Shown piece after piece: positions 25,699-34,775 of a stretch of DNA of 64,000 bases (position 1 is its first letter; each line of letters opens with the position of its first letter). The stretch spans positions 372,001 to 436,000 of the forward strand of contig NZ_PYGK01000001.1 in the NCBI RefSeq assembly GCF_003014595.1. The letters run 5' to 3'. Origin of the DNA: Chitinophaga ginsengisoli. Lineage in GTDB: Bacteria > Bacteroidota > Bacteroidia > Chitinophagales > Chitinophagaceae. Position numbers and translations under genes: made by a program. Below the pieces are notes generated by a model. That model saw only the letters and a program-made list of their open reading frames with translations. It made no database searches and had not been told where the DNA came from.

Positions 25699-26703
25699 AT
25701 GTACGGTGGCGGATACATTTTCGACGAACCCAACAGGAAACAGCAGCGGGAAGAACAACTGCATGATGATCCTGTAAAACTGGCCGCGTTTGAAGCGCGT
25801 ATAGCCAGAGGAGAAAAAATTGAACCGGGCGACTGGATGCCGGCGGAATATCGCAGACAGCTCATACGACTGATCGAACAACACGCACATTCCGAAATAA
25901 TTGGCGCACTGCCGGAAGGAACCTGGATCACCCGGGCGCCGGGTTTTAAACGCAAACTGGCGCTTATTGCCAAGGTGCAGGATGAAGTAGGGCATGGACA
26001 ACTGTTGTACAACGCCGCAGAAACACTGGGCAAATCCCGGGAAGCAATGATCAATGATCTGCTGAGTGGGAAGTCAAAGTATTCCAACGTCTTTAACTAT
26101 CCGGCCAAAACCTGGGCAGACGTTACCGTGATCGGGTTCCTGATCGATGCGGCGGCCATTGTGAACCAGGTAGCTAATTCAAAAGGCTCTTACGGACCCT
26201 ACTGCCGGGCCCTGGAAAGGATCTGTTATGAAGAAAGCTTCCACCTGAAACAGGGGCATGATGCTTTCATCGAACTGGCTACCGGTACGCCGGCCCAGAA
26301 AGAGATGTTGCAGGATGCGCTGAACCGCTGGTGGCAACCGATCATGCATTTCTTTGGTCCGCCGGATAAAACCTCCAGCCACAGTGAAAAGCTGATGCAA
26401 TGGAAGGTGAAAATGGCCAGCAACGACGATATGCGTAACCAGTTCCTGGATGCATACGTCCCCAAGATATGGGAATTGGGGTTGACACTTCCGGATCCGC
26501 TGTTGAGAAAGAACCCCGATACAGGTAAATGGGAATACTCCGATCCTGACTGGGACCTCTTTTTTGAAGTGATCAAAGGAAATGGTCCCTGCAATAAAGA
26601 GAGACTGGATGTAAGGAAATGGGCGGAAGAACATGGCCGCTGGATCAGAAAGGCGCTCATGCGTCCTGAAGAAATGGAACGCAGTGCGCTCCCGGTGGCA
26701 TAA
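25699..26703 (+). CDS. paaA: phenylacetyl-CoA epoxidase catalytic subunit PaaA
   Basis: This is a 334-residue ferritin-like di-iron subunit of ring-1,2-phenylacetyl-CoA epoxidase, which epoxidises the aromatic ring of phenylacetyl-CoA. The carboxylate/histidine ligands lie in [18 protein letters not shown] and [13 protein letters not shown]. The N-terminus [12 protein letters not shown] is typical. It heads a run paaA-paaB-paaC-paaD and is divergent from the DUF922 gene. The start is the only sensible ATG. Confidence 0.95.
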   Translation: MYGGGYIFDEPNRKQQREEQLHDDPVKLAAFEARIARGEKIEPGDWMPAEYRRQLIRLIEQHAHSEIIGALPEGTWITRAPGFKRKLALIAKVQDEVGHGQLLYNAAETLGKSREAMINDLLSGKSKYSNVFNYPAKTWADVTVIGFLIDAAAIVNQVANSKGSYGPYCRALERICYEESFHLKQGHDAFIELATGTPAQKEMLQDALNRWWQPIMHFFGPPDKTSSHSEKLMQWKVKMASNDDMRNQFLDAYVPKIWELGLTLPDPLLRKNPDTGKWEYSDPDWDLFFEVIKGNGPCNKERLDVRKWAEEHGRWIRKALMRPEEMERSALPVA

Positions 26704-26746
26704 AAGCCCCTCCACGTAATTATTATAATAGTAGTACCACGATTTT

Positions 26747-27115
26747 ATGAATGACTCACTAGATCCACGTGTTAACCGGCTCAGGTTAGATAAGAATGAC
26801 GGCTCCTTCAAAGTAGAAGAAGGAGAGAACTGGAATGTATTCGAAGTATTCCACCAGGAAAAAAGAGGGGCGCACCATGAACATGTAGGTTGCGTACATG
26901 CCCCTGACGCCAATCTGGCATTGATCTTTGCCAAGGAACAATTTGGACGCCGCAAGAAATGTGTGAATCTATGGGTAGTACGTAGCGCGGATATTCTCGC
27001 GTTCGACCTGGAAGATGAAGACATGTTTGCCAACAATCCGGACAAAACATACCGGGATGCCAGCGGTTTCAAAGTGATGGAAAAGATCAACAAGTTTAAA
27101 GCACACACAAAATAG
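26747..27115 (+). CDS. paaB: phenylacetyl-CoA epoxidase subunit PaaB
   Basis: This 122-residue small subunit has NWNVFEVFHQEKRGAHHEHVGCVHAPDANLAL, FGRRKKCVNLWVV and the C-terminal FKVMEKINKFK. PaaB bridges the PaaAC heterodimers. It lies 43 bases after paaA and 13 before paaC in the same orientation. Its length is a little above the E. coli form (95 residues) because of an N-terminal extension. Confidence 0.93.
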   Translation: MNDSLDPRVNRLRLDKNDGSFKVEEGENWNVFEVFHQEKRGAHHEHVGCVHAPDANLALIFAKEQFGRRKKCVNLWVVRSADILAFDLEDEDMFANNPDKTYRDASGFKVMEKINKFKAHTK

Positions 27116-27128
27116 TCCCCACATCCCA

Positions 27129-27884
27129 ATGCAGATACAACAAGCACTACAGGAACTGATCACAAAAATGGCAGATGATGAACTGGTGATCGGACATCGC
27201 AATTCTGAATGGACTGGCTTAGGCCCTGTCATGGAAGAAGACATTGCCTTTTCTTCCATGGCGCAGGACAAGATAGGCCATGCATTGGCACTTTACCGCC
27301 TGTTGGAAGAGCACTTCGGCGGCACAGATCCTGACCAGTTTGCATTTCTCCGGAATGCAGCAGACTTCAGGTGTTGCCACTTTGTGGAAATGCCTATAGG
27401 TTCTTATGAGTTCAGCCTGATGCGGCATTTTCTTTTTGATCATGCCGAAACAGTACGATATCAGGCCCTTGCACTAAGCAAGTTTGCACCTTTTCAGCAT
27501 CTGGCCGGAAAAGCAAAAGGGGAACTGAAGTATCATACACTACATGCTGATGCCTGGATCATACAACTCTGTACCGCGGGCAAGGATAGCCGGGAGCGTA
27601 TGCAGGCGGCATTGGATAATAGCTTCCAGCTGGCAGGAGGCATCTTTGAACCGGGACCGGCAGAGGAGCTGCTGATAGCAGAAGAGATCTATCCCGGAGA
27701 ATCGGCTTTATACAAACAGTGGCTAAGTCACATATCCCCGGTTATGGAAAAAGCGGGATTGGTATTACCGGAAATGACAGCACCGGTATATGGTGGCCGT
27801 ACCGGCAAACATACCCCGTATCTACAGCAATTACTGAATGAAATGGGAGAAGTGTTCCGTCTCGACCCTGAAGCAACCTGGTAG
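27129..27884 (+). CDS. paaC: phenylacetyl-CoA epoxidase structural subunit PaaC
   Basis: This 251-residue ferritin-like subunit partners PaaA. ADDELVIGHRNSEWTGLGPVMEEDIAFSSMAQDKIGHA is the family N-terminal signature, and KYHTLHADAWI also fits. PaaC lacks the functional di-iron site and supports PaaA. It is in operon with paaA, paaB and paaD (12-base gap to paaD). Confidence 0.94.
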   Translation: MQIQQALQELITKMADDELVIGHRNSEWTGLGPVMEEDIAFSSMAQDKIGHALALYRLLEEHFGGTDPDQFAFLRNAADFRCCHFVEMPIGSYEFSLMRHFLFDHAETVRYQALALSKFAPFQHLAGKAKGELKYHTLHADAWIIQLCTAGKDSRERMQAALDNSFQLAGGIFEPGPAEELLIAEEIYPGESALYKQWLSHISPVMEKAGLVLPEMTAPVYGGRTGKHTPYLQQLLNEMGEVFRLDPEATW

Positions 27885-27896
27885 AAATAAACAACT

Positions 27897-28388
27897 ATGC
27901 AAACAATAACAACACTGCAGGCCGTATATCATTCGCTGGAGCAGTTGATGGATCCGGAAATTCCTGTATTGAACGTACTGGAACTGGGCATGATCACAGA
28001 TGTTAAAGTGGATATAGAAGGCGTGCACATTAAGATGATCCCTACCTTTGCGGCCTGTCCTGCAATAGACCTCATTAAGGAAAACATTAAAAATGCCGTT
28101 GAGAAAGACCTTCAAATGCCGGCATTTGTAAGTGTAGACAAGGAAGTGAACTGGAACAGCAACCGGCTGACAGCTGAGGCCAAAGAGAAACTTCGTGATT
28201 TCGGTATCGCGCCTCCCGGCAGGCATGAAGGAGATGTTAATCTGGATATGCTGGTAAAAGTGAACTGCCCGCATTGTGGCAGTGAAAACACTTATCTGCG
28301 TTCGCCCTTTGGGTCTACCCTCTGCAGAGCCATGCATTTCTGTAAGCAATGCGGTATGATGTTCGAGCAGTTTAAGCCACTCTCGTAG
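27897..28388 (+). CDS. paaD: PaaD, metal-insertion factor for phenylacetyl-CoA epoxidase
   Basis: This 163-residue protein has an N-terminal MIP18/SufT-like domain (about 1-80; LMDPEIPVLNVLELGMI, ACPAID) and a C-terminal zinc-ribbon (CPHCGS, CRAMHFCKQCG). PaaD proteins help assemble the iron or Fe-S centres of the epoxidase. It is the last gene of the paa run. The reductase gene paaE is not next to it, and nadD follows 56 bases later. Confidence 0.9.
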   Translation: MQTITTLQAVYHSLEQLMDPEIPVLNVLELGMITDVKVDIEGVHIKMIPTFAACPAIDLIKENIKNAVEKDLQMPAFVSVDKEVNWNSNRLTAEAKEKLRDFGIAPPGRHEGDVNLDMLVKVNCPHCGSENTYLRSPFGSTLCRAMHFCKQCGMMFEQFKPLS

Positions 28389-28444
28389 CCACATATATCA
28401 CATATCCCTATTATTGATTACATTCACGCTCAAAAAACAGGGGC

Positions 28445-29014
28445 ATGAAGATAGGCTTGTATTTTGGGTCCTTTAATCCTATACATACCGGGCATCTGAT
28501 TATAGCTAACTATGTGGCATACAATTCGGACCTCGATAAAGTATGGCTGGTGGTATCACCTCAAAACCCTTTAAAACCGGCAGGATCATTACTGAATGAA
28601 CATAACCGCTTTCACCTGGTAGAACTGGCTATTAAAGATGAACCCAAGCTCAGGGCCAGCAACATTGAGTTTTCCCTGCCAAGACCCTCCTTCACCATTG
28701 ATACACTCACCTATCTGACAGAGAAGTTTCCCACGCAAGAATTCACGATTATTATGGGTAGCGATAGTTTCCAGAATATCACCCGCTGGCGTAATTACCA
28801 GCAGATCATCAAAAACTATCCTATTTATGTGTACCTGCGTCCAGGGCACGAAGTAACGGAAACACATGGCGCAAAGGTGGAGATCATGAAGGCGCCGATG
28901 CTGGATATTTCGTCTACAGACATACGTAAATGGATCCAGGAAGGAAAATCAATACGTTACCTGGTGCCCGACAATGTGGTGGCATACATCGCTGAGAATA
29001 ATTATTATAAGTAA
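28445..29014 (+). CDS. nadD: nicotinate-nucleotide adenylyltransferase
   Basis: This 189-residue enzyme converts nicotinate mononucleotide and ATP to deamido-NAD. GLYFGSFNPIHTGHL carries the (H/T)xGH nucleotidyltransferase motif. MGSDSFQNITRWRNYQQI and ISSTDIRKWIQEGKSIRYLVP are the family signatures. It follows the paa genes in the same orientation but is a housekeeping gene. It is convergent with the AI-2E permease gene, with the stops one base apart. Confidence 0.95.
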   Translation: MKIGLYFGSFNPIHTGHLIIANYVAYNSDLDKVWLVVSPQNPLKPAGSLLNEHNRFHLVELAIKDEPKLRASNIEFSLPRPSFTIDTLTYLTEKFPTQEFTIIMGSDSFQNITRWRNYQQIIKNYPIYVYLRPGHEVTETHGAKVEIMKAPMLDISSTDIRKWIQEGKSIRYLVPDNVVAYIAENNYYK

Positions 29015-29015
29015 A

Positions 29016-30050
29016 TCACCGCTGTATCCTTACCTCACGTTTTTTGGTCAGGAACTCGTTTGAATAGATATCCAGCAGGAGGATGAACATAGAGATGAGC
29101 AGCGGACCGAAAATGAGCCCGATAAACCCAAAAAGATTCACACCTATCAGTACTCCGAAAACGGTGATCAGTGGATGCACGTCACCTATCTTCTTGGCCA
29201 GGATAAGGCGGAATAAATTATCCGAAGTGCCTACTATCGCAAAACCATATACCAGTACACCGATGCCCTGCCATGTCATATTGATGGCAAGGAGGTAAAC
29301 ACCCATAGGCACATATACTGCCGCCGCACCAACAACAGGCAGCATGGCCGTAAAACAGGTCACGGCAAACCAGAAGAAGGGCTGGGGAACCTGGAAAATG
29401 AAATAACCGGGTAATGATACAATACCTTGTATCACCGCAATCAGGGGAATTCCGACCGCATTGGCGATCACCAGTTTATGGAATTCAGTCCCGAGCCGTA
29501 ATACGTTTTCATCTTTCAGGGGAATATATTCATACAGCCAGGCCTCCATTTCTCTGCCGTTCACCAGCATAAAATACAGGATAAAATAAAGTATAGCGAT
29601 GGCAGTTAGGATATTAAATGTGGCTCCCAGCAGTCCTGGCAACACAGAAGTTATATATTCCTGTAGCCGCTCCAGTCTCACCTGCGATAGGATATCTATT
29701 TTGGTAGCCGCCTGTATCCGGTCATTCACTGTTTTAAGGCCGCCAATCAGCTCAGAAGAATGGGTGACTGCATAACCGACCTTATTGGTCAGCATGTTGA
29801 TGAGCATACCGAAAGGCAGTAGTATGATAATGAATGACATGAACATCAGTAGTGCCGCGGCGAGGCTTTTGCGCCACCTACGTCCTTCCACCAGCCGGAA
29901 CATATATTTTCTGCTAAGAATATACATGGTAATGGCACCGAGAAATCCGGGGAAAAATGTATACAGTTCAGAGAAGAGTACATATGCCAGCAGTACAATG
30001 ATCAACAGAAAGCTGACCTGTTTGATACGCTCGTTGTCTATTACGCTCAT
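29016..30050 (-). CDS. AI-2E transporter family (PerM/TqsA-type) permease
   Basis: This 344-residue membrane protein has about eight helices. The C-terminal half PVVGAAAVYVPMGVYLLA and HPLITVFGVLIGVNLFGFIGLIFGPLL is the AI-2E/PerM signature. Substrates in this family differ (autoinducer-2, Na+/H+ exchange), so none is assigned. It is convergent with nadD and divergent from the YtxH module, with a 260-base gap. Confidence 0.88.
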   Translation of the reverse strand: MSVIDNERIKQVSFLLIIVLLAYVLFSELYTFFPGFLGAITMYILSRKYMFRLVEGRRWRKSLAAALLMFMSFIIILLPFGMLINMLTNKVGYAVTHSSELIGGLKTVNDRIQAATKIDILSQVRLERLQEYITSVLPGLLGATFNILTAIAILYFILYFMLVNGREMEAWLYEYIPLKDENVLRLGTEFHKLVIANAVGIPLIAVIQGIVSLPGYFIFQVPQPFFWFAVTCFTAMLPVVGAAAVYVPMGVYLLAINMTWQGIGVLVYGFAIVGTSDNLFRLILAKKIGDVHPLITVFGVLIGVNLFGFIGLIFGPLLISMFILLLDIYSNEFLTKKREVRIQR

Positions 30051-30311
30051 AAGGTTGAGAGGTTATTCTGTCAGTAAATGATAATGGATCGTGCAAAAAG
30101 AATACCGTTCCCTGCAATAGTACCGGCTGGTATAAGTAAACCAATCATCCGCATAAAGTGTTTAATCAGAACAGGTTAACGGGCTCGCTCCAATACAAGG
30201 TAGTATTTTATTAATAGTGATTACACAAAGATTAAAATTATTGGAATAGTGTTTGTAATCTGTATAATACGAATTATAAAACCATTGTTCATCTTTTAAA
30301 ACTTTAATTTT

Positions 30312-30509
30312 ATGGCGAACAACAGTTCAAAAGCAGTTGTGTCATTCATTGTTGGTGCCGCAGTAGGTGTAGCCGTTGGTTATTTCCTGAATTCTGACAA
30401 AAAGGACGAACTCGTGGAAAAGCTGAAATATCAGGCGGATAAATTGAAAGACAAGTTCAAGAAAAGGAAAGAACACTTCGAAGATGCGCTGGAAAACGAA
30501 ATGGCGTAA
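30312..30509 (+). CDS. YtxH-domain small membrane protein
   Basis: This 65-residue protein has one N-terminal glycine/alanine-rich helix (VVSFIVGAAVGVAVGYFL) followed by a charged amphipathic tail rich in Lys/Asp/Glu, as in YtxH-type general stress proteins. It is the first gene of a three-gene plus-strand module and lies 26 bases before the holin-X-like gene. Confidence 0.8.
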   Translation: MANNSSKAVVSFIVGAAVGVAVGYFLNSDKKDELVEKLKYQADKLKDKFKKRKEHFEDALENEMA

Positions 30510-30535
30510 CACCTTGTGGCAAAAAAAATATTTGC

Positions 30536-30994
30536 ATGGAAGATAATTTCAGCAATTACTTCAATCAGACTGGCAAGGTTGCCAGGGAATACCTGGAAAC
30601 CCGTTTGGATCTGATCAAACTCCAGGCAGCAGGAAAGCTATCAAAAGCCTTAGGGCTATTCTTCTCATTGATACTGGCTTTCCTGCTGTTCTTTTTCGTC
30701 ATTGTATTTCTGGGTATGGTACTCGGGTTCTGGATAGGAGAGATGACCAATAGTTTTACCATTGGCTTCTCCTGCTCGGCTGCCCTGTTTATTGTGCTGC
30801 TGGGCATTCTGCTTATCTTCCGCAAACCACTGATCCAGGTTCCCTTATCCAATATGCTGATCAGGGAACTAATGAGTGAAATGGATATAGAAGGGGGGAA
30901 AGACGAAGAAGAAAGCGCCCCAAAAAAGGAGGAAGAAAGGGAATACGAGAGAAAAGGAGTGGAAGAAGATGAAGAATTATACGAACAATTATAA
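30536..30994 (+). CDS. holin-X/DUF1469-type phage holin family membrane protein
   Basis: This 152-residue protein has a helical N-terminus (YLETRLDLIKLQAAGKLSKA) and two long membrane helices (about 40-65 and 75-100). A strongly acidic/basic tail of Glu, Lys and Arg repeats ends it. It resembles the putative actinobacterial holin-X family found in stress modules, not phage lysis. It is co-oriented with the YtxH gene upstream and a basic protein downstream. Confidence 0.75.
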   Translation: MEDNFSNYFNQTGKVAREYLETRLDLIKLQAAGKLSKALGLFFSLILAFLLFFFVIVFLGMVLGFWIGEMTNSFTIGFSCSAALFIVLLGILLIFRKPLIQVPLSNMLIRELMSEMDIEGGKDEEESAPKKEEEREYERKGVEEDEELYEQL

Positions 30995-31025
30995 TCATTG
31001 AAAGAGTAGTGATAAACCTTTACAC

Positions 31026-31394
31026 ATGCCCAAGGTGAAAGTAACCAACGGAGACCTGTTACAGAAAGAGATAAACCGGCTGAAAAAACGCTCCCGTGCA
31101 TTGGAACATGAATTAGGTGACCGGGTGCAATATTTAAAAGGGAACTATGGAAAAATGGCCCTGAACTCTGTGCTTCCCGGCAGTGCTAAAAATAGCGCTG
31201 TTTTGGGGGTATTGGGGCGCGTTGCAAAAGTGGCCTGGCAGAGCGGTAAGTTCAAATCATTAAGTACCAGTGCGCTGATGACAGCACTGGAATTCGCCGG
31301 TGTTCGGCTGGGTATCAATCTCTTTGACAAGTTCCGGAAAGGTCGCAGCAAAAAGAAGAAAGCTAAAGCTGCAGCCGAAAAAGAAGAAGATTAA
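31026..31394 (+). CDS. basic helical hypothetical protein of the YtxH module
   Basis: This 122-residue protein, rich in lysine and arginine, has a charged helical N-terminus (INRLKKRSRALEHELGDRVQ), a central alanine/serine-rich segment that may touch membrane, and a KKKKAKAAAEKEED tail. I do not recognise the family. It follows the holin-X-like gene by 31 bases, so the three genes likely form one stress-related unit. Confidence 0.65.
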   Translation: MPKVKVTNGDLLQKEINRLKKRSRALEHELGDRVQYLKGNYGKMALNSVLPGSAKNSAVLGVLGRVAKVAWQSGKFKSLSTSALMTALEFAGVRLGINLFDKFRKGRSKKKKAKAAAEKEED

Positions 31395-31401
31395 GGCGTT
31401 G

Positions 31402-32427
31402 TTATCCCCAAACCTTTGTTCCCTCACTACAGTTCGCACAGATATCAATATGTTTACGGCCCTGCTGGATCTGTGTCCTGAACCGGATATAATTATCGTT
31501 ATGCCACAACTCCTTCAATGATTCCTTTTTGAGATCCCCCAGTTTATGCTGCGCATCTTTATCAAAACAACAAGGTACTACCAGTCCATCCCAGGTAATT
31601 ACCGGGGAATGCCATAAACGCCAGCAGTGGTTGCCCATTTTATTCTTGATAGCATAGGTACCGTCGTCATTCTTGTGGTAACGGCTGTATTTATCAATAG
31701 TCGGGATCAGGCGGTTACCTTCCTCATAATCGTATACCTGGGCCGTCTTAAAGCGAACTTCATCCACACCGATCTCCTTGGCTAGTTGCTTTATATCCTC
31801 AATCTGATGCTCATTAGGTTTTACGACCAGGAACTGGAAAAAGACAAACGGCGTTTTTGAGTTTAGTTCTTTTTTCCATTTCACGATATTCTTTGCGCCT
31901 TGTATCACTTTCTCGAGGTTACCACCTACACGGTATTGGGTATACACATCCTGTGTTGTACCATCGATGGAGATGATCAACCTGTCCAAACCGCTTTCTA
32001 CTGTTTTACGGGCATTCTCCTCGGTGAGGTAATGGGCGTTAGTAGAGGTGGCTGTATAGATACCTTTCGCATGAGCGTATTTCACCATTTCCAGGAAGCC
32101 AGGATTCAGGAAAGGTTCTCCCTGAAAATAAAATATCAGGTATAAGAGTTCTTTATAGATCTCATCTATTGTTTTCCGGAAGAAATCCTGCTGCAGCATG
32201 CCAGTAGGACGGGTAAAGGCCCTTAATCCACTGGGACATTCAGGGCACCGCAGGTTACACGATGTTGTTGGCTCGAATGATACCGAGATAGGGTAACCCC
32301 ATTGAATAGGTTTGCCGGTCCATTTGCTTACAAAGTAGCTGCTTAACACCTTGGCGGCGTTCCAACCACGGCGTAGCGTGAACTTGGACATCAGATTGAG
32401 GGTATCATTTAGATTGAAATCAGGCAT
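31402..32427 (-). CDS. radical SAM/SPASM domain protein
   Basis: This 341-residue protein has the radical SAM cluster CNLRCPEC (C57, C61, C64), the downstream GEPFLNP motif, and a C-terminal SPASM region with CCFDKDAQHKLGDL and CANC for auxiliary Fe-S clusters. Relatives modify peptides or carbohydrates. I start it at ATG 32427: the earlier in-frame start adds a hydrophobic stretch unlike the family and overlaps the lysozyme gene. No precursor peptide gene is obvious nearby, so the substrate is unknown. Confidence 0.85.
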   Translation of the reverse strand: MPDFNLNDTLNLMSKFTLRRGWNAAKVLSSYFVSKWTGKPIQWGYPISVSFEPTTSCNLRCPECPSGLRAFTRPTGMLQQDFFRKTIDEIYKELLYLIFYFQGEPFLNPGFLEMVKYAHAKGIYTATSTNAHYLTEENARKTVESGLDRLIISIDGTTQDVYTQYRVGGNLEKVIQGAKNIVKWKKELNSKTPFVFFQFLVVKPNEHQIEDIKQLAKEIGVDEVRFKTAQVYDYEEGNRLIPTIDKYSRYHKNDDGTYAIKNKMGNHCWRLWHSPVITWDGLVVPCCFDKDAQHKLGDLKKESLKELWHNDNYIRFRTQIQQGRKHIDICANCSEGTKVWG

Positions 32428-32573
32428 AACAACATCACTTATTGTTGTAAAATTAAGATATCTATGCCGGTTATGTATAATAATAATTATACTTGCTGTG
32501 AAATTGGGAATAAGATTGAAAATGTGAGCATTAAATCCCATCCCTCTAATGTGAAAAGCCGAATAAATATAAA

Positions 32574-33341
32574 GTGCCAAAACTCCGAATTAAGAAATCC
32601 AGGCGTTTAGTTTTCGCCCTGTTATTCCTCCTATGTGCAACATTTGGAGCATGGCTATGGTGGCGAGAGAGAGAGGAAGCCCTGAATTTTGTCAGGTATG
32701 AAGAATTTGGGATCGACATGCCGGTTAATTATTCCATTCATGGGATTGACGTATCGAAATTCCAGAAGAATATTAACTGGGCGGCGGTAGAACAGATGCA
32801 GGTGGAACGTATCCATATCTCTTTTGCATTTATCAAGGCGACGGAAGGTATTACCCGGCAGGATGCCTCATTTAAGCAGAATTGGCAGAAAGCCAGGAAG
32901 GCAGGTATTGTAAGGGGGGCATACCACTTTTTCTATTCCACCCGCGACCCGCTGAAGCAGGTGATCAATTTTCAGAATGTTGTGCAGCTCGAATCGGGGG
33001 ATCTTCCGCCGGTGCTGGATATAGAAGTACATAATAATCAGCCGCCGGCAGTGATCAGGTCTACAGCCAGGATCTGGCTGGAAGAGATGGAAAAGGCTTA
33101 TGGGGTAAAGCCGATCATTTATACTAACATACACTTTTACGAAACATATCTTGGAGAGGAATTTGACCGTTATCCCTTATGGGTGGCCCACTATTATCAG
33201 AAAGAGCGGCCATCTACACAACGCCACTGGTTATTCTGGCAGCACAGCGATATAGGCCGGGTGAACGGGATCTCTACTACGGTTGATTTCAACGTTTTCA
33301 GAGGGGACAGTCTGGAACTTCGTAAATTATGCCTCCCTTAA
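32574..33341 (+). CDS. GH25-family lysozyme, membrane-anchored
   Basis: This 255-residue protein has an N-terminal positively charged segment and one membrane helix (LVFALLFLLCATFGAWLW). A GH25 muramidase barrel follows: HGIDVSKFQ, FIKATEG, GAYHFF, and VLDIEV with the catalytic aspartate/glutamate pair. It would cut peptidoglycan between MurNAc and GlcNAc in the periplasm. The only start in reach is GTG 32574, because the ATG just upstream runs straight into a stop. A small membrane protein gene follows 11 bases later. Confidence 0.88.
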   Translation: MPKLRIKKSRRLVFALLFLLCATFGAWLWWREREEALNFVRYEEFGIDMPVNYSIHGIDVSKFQKNINWAAVEQMQVERIHISFAFIKATEGITRQDASFKQNWQKARKAGIVRGAYHFFYSTRDPLKQVINFQNVVQLESGDLPPVLDIEVHNNQPPAVIRSTARIWLEEMEKAYGVKPIIYTNIHFYETYLGEEFDRYPLWVAHYYQKERPSTQRHWLFWQHSDIGRVNGISTTVDFNVFRGDSLELRKLCLP

Positions 33342-33352
33342 ATATAATTGAT

Positions 33353-33631
33353 ATGGAAAATCAGGAACCACAGCAGGATAGAAAGGAGCCTTTCGATATG
33401 AGGATCGTGAACTATTTCGTTCGGATCATGCGGACGGTGTTCCTGGGTTTCTTCTGGATGTTGATAAATGTTTTTCTAGGGTTATATCTAGGGTTTGCCA
33501 TACCGGAAGAGTCTACTCCCGGCAGAATGATCTTTTTCTATAGCTGGCTGGTGCTTTCACTGGCAGGCTACCTGTTTATAGTCTGGAAGATGTGGCGGAA
33601 AAACGAACATGTGCAGGACAATTACGACTAA
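33353..33631 (+). CDS. small two-helix membrane protein, unknown function
   Basis: This 92-residue protein has two hydrophobic helices (TVFLGFFWMLINVFLGLYLGF and FFYSWLVLSLAGYLFIVW) with charged ends. I start it at ATG 33353, after the lysozyme stop, and not at 33329 inside it. The family is not recognised by me. Its position makes it a likely partner of the lysozyme gene in one transcript. Confidence 0.7.
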   Translation: MENQEPQQDRKEPFDMRIVNYFVRIMRTVFLGFFWMLINVFLGLYLGFAIPEESTPGRMIFFYSWLVLSLAGYLFIVWKMWRKNEHVQDNYD

Positions 33632-33711
33632 AAAAGAAGTGATCAACTATAGCATTACTCTTACAGGCTTTTGGGCCCATACGGGTAACATATAATTGAT
33701 CACTTACGATC

Positions 33712-33924
33712 CTACAGCAATGTGGACTGCTGCAAATATGCTTGTTGCATACCTTTGATTATGCGGGCAACATCTTCCTGAGACCTGCCGGTTTTCCGTC
33801 CAAGCCTCATATACAGTTCCCTCTCTTTACCTCTTTCAAACACCAAGTCTTCGTCTGAAAGTTCACTGAAACGCTGCTTTAGCAGTTTCTTCAGTACCGA
33901 CCACTGGTATCCCCGGATGTTCAT
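33712..33924 (-). CDS. CsbD-like small stress protein
   Basis: This 70-residue soluble helical protein shows the CsbD/YjbJ pattern: WSVLKKLLKQRFSELSDEDLVFERGKERELYMRLG then RKTGRSQEDVARIIKG. I chose ATG 33924; the upstream in-frame ATG 33981 adds an unrelated AT-rich stretch. CsbD proteins are stress-induced and of unknown biochemical role. Confidence 0.75.
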   Translation of the reverse strand: MNIRGYQWSVLKKLLKQRFSELSDEDLVFERGKERELYMRLGRKTGRSQEDVARIIKGMQQAYLQQSTLL

Positions 33925-34445
33925 AGTAGCATTTATTTTTTTGTTATAGAATTTTATATTGTAGATAATCCAAGTTGCCAATTTTCGATTGCTCGTCCGT
34001 GTTTTGCGTCAGGGTAACTGTGCACTATTGCTGAGGTATAACTATCATGGTTATCAACACGGCTGGATGATAGAATGTTCAATATCTATGCCATTAGCAA
34101 GCGCATAAAAGTTAAAACAATGTTAGTGTTTTCAGACGCTATTCCTCTGCAGTATTGAGTTTGGAGTAACTATATTATAATATTGTTAATAGGAGGCCTG
34201 CTAAAAAAATGCTAAAACAAATCAGATGGCCAAAAGTGCAATCTATTGCACCAAACCCGGCCTATGCCGCTTTGTGGAAAGTGCTGCACATACGATACAA
34301 CGGTTTGGGGTGTGTTGTGTGGAGCCGGTTACTCATAACTGCCGTGTAACGCGCAATTAGCGTGGATTTGAGACATGGAACAGACTTTGCAAAGTATAAG
34401 TTGTACGAACGATGACGCATTTTAAAAACCTTCAAACGGAAATGT
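33925..34445. other. AT-rich gene-free gap
   Basis: There is no convincing gene in this 520-base stretch. It contains a perfect 12-base palindrome ACTTTGCAAAGT (34384-34395) about 50 bases before the small ORF at 34446. Each half lies close to a TAnnTTTG box on its own strand (AGACTTTG on plus, ATACTTTG on minus). A short frame at 34226-34360 was judged chance. Confidence 0.4.
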
Positions 34446-34637
34446 ATGCTAAGTGAAAAAGAACATGGAAAGGACGATAAGAAACCTTCCAAAGAAGCAA
34501 ATGAGATTGAACAGCATCCCGTTGAGATTTTAAAAACCGACAAAGCAGATAATTCTCGTAATCCACTGCATGTAGACCTCTCAGAGAAGCCTGAAAAAGA
34601 AAATGCAGTGGTGCGCGATCAGGATACTAATAACTAA
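34446..34637 (+). CDS. small charged hypothetical protein
   Basis: This 63-residue hydrophilic protein is rich in Lys, Glu, Asp and Pro (EKEHGKDDKKPSKEANEIEQ) with no hydrophobic segment, and is probably disordered. It is bounded downstream by a terminator at 34746. There is no family match I recognise. Codon pattern and isolation make it plausible but unproven. Confidence 0.5.
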   Translation: MLSEKEHGKDDKKPSKEANEIEQHPVEILKTDKADNSRNPLHVDLSEKPEKENAVVRDQDTNN

Positions 34638-34745
34638 GTCGTTACCATAGTTTTTATTGATTGACCTCTTAATGTAACCATGGTATTCCCGCTGAGGGAA
34701 AAACGATTAGTAACATTCTTCTTTAATGTTGTGGTGTATAGCAGG

Positions 34746-34775
34746 CCGTCCCATTCATGGGATGGTTTTCTTTTT
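34746..34775 (+). terminator. terminator downstream of the small charged protein gene
   Basis: A 9-bp stem CCGTCCCAT/ATGGGATGG (one G-T pair) with a 2-base loop is followed by TTTTCTTTTT. It lies just before the end of the convergent DUF4440 gene. Confidence 0.75.

Noticed and set aside
26179..27147. 322-residue open frame antisense to paaA and paaB
   Set aside because: It crosses two well-supported genes and the gap between them and has no family resemblance.
30536..30994. Holin-like proteins (also at 42739) as signs of a prophage
   Set aside because: No other phage genes, integrase or attachment sites are nearby; both families are widespread chromosomal membrane proteins despite their names.
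34226..34360. 44-residue plus-strand frame before the small charged protein gene
   Set aside because: Random-looking Cys-rich composition and no promoter in front; judged chance.
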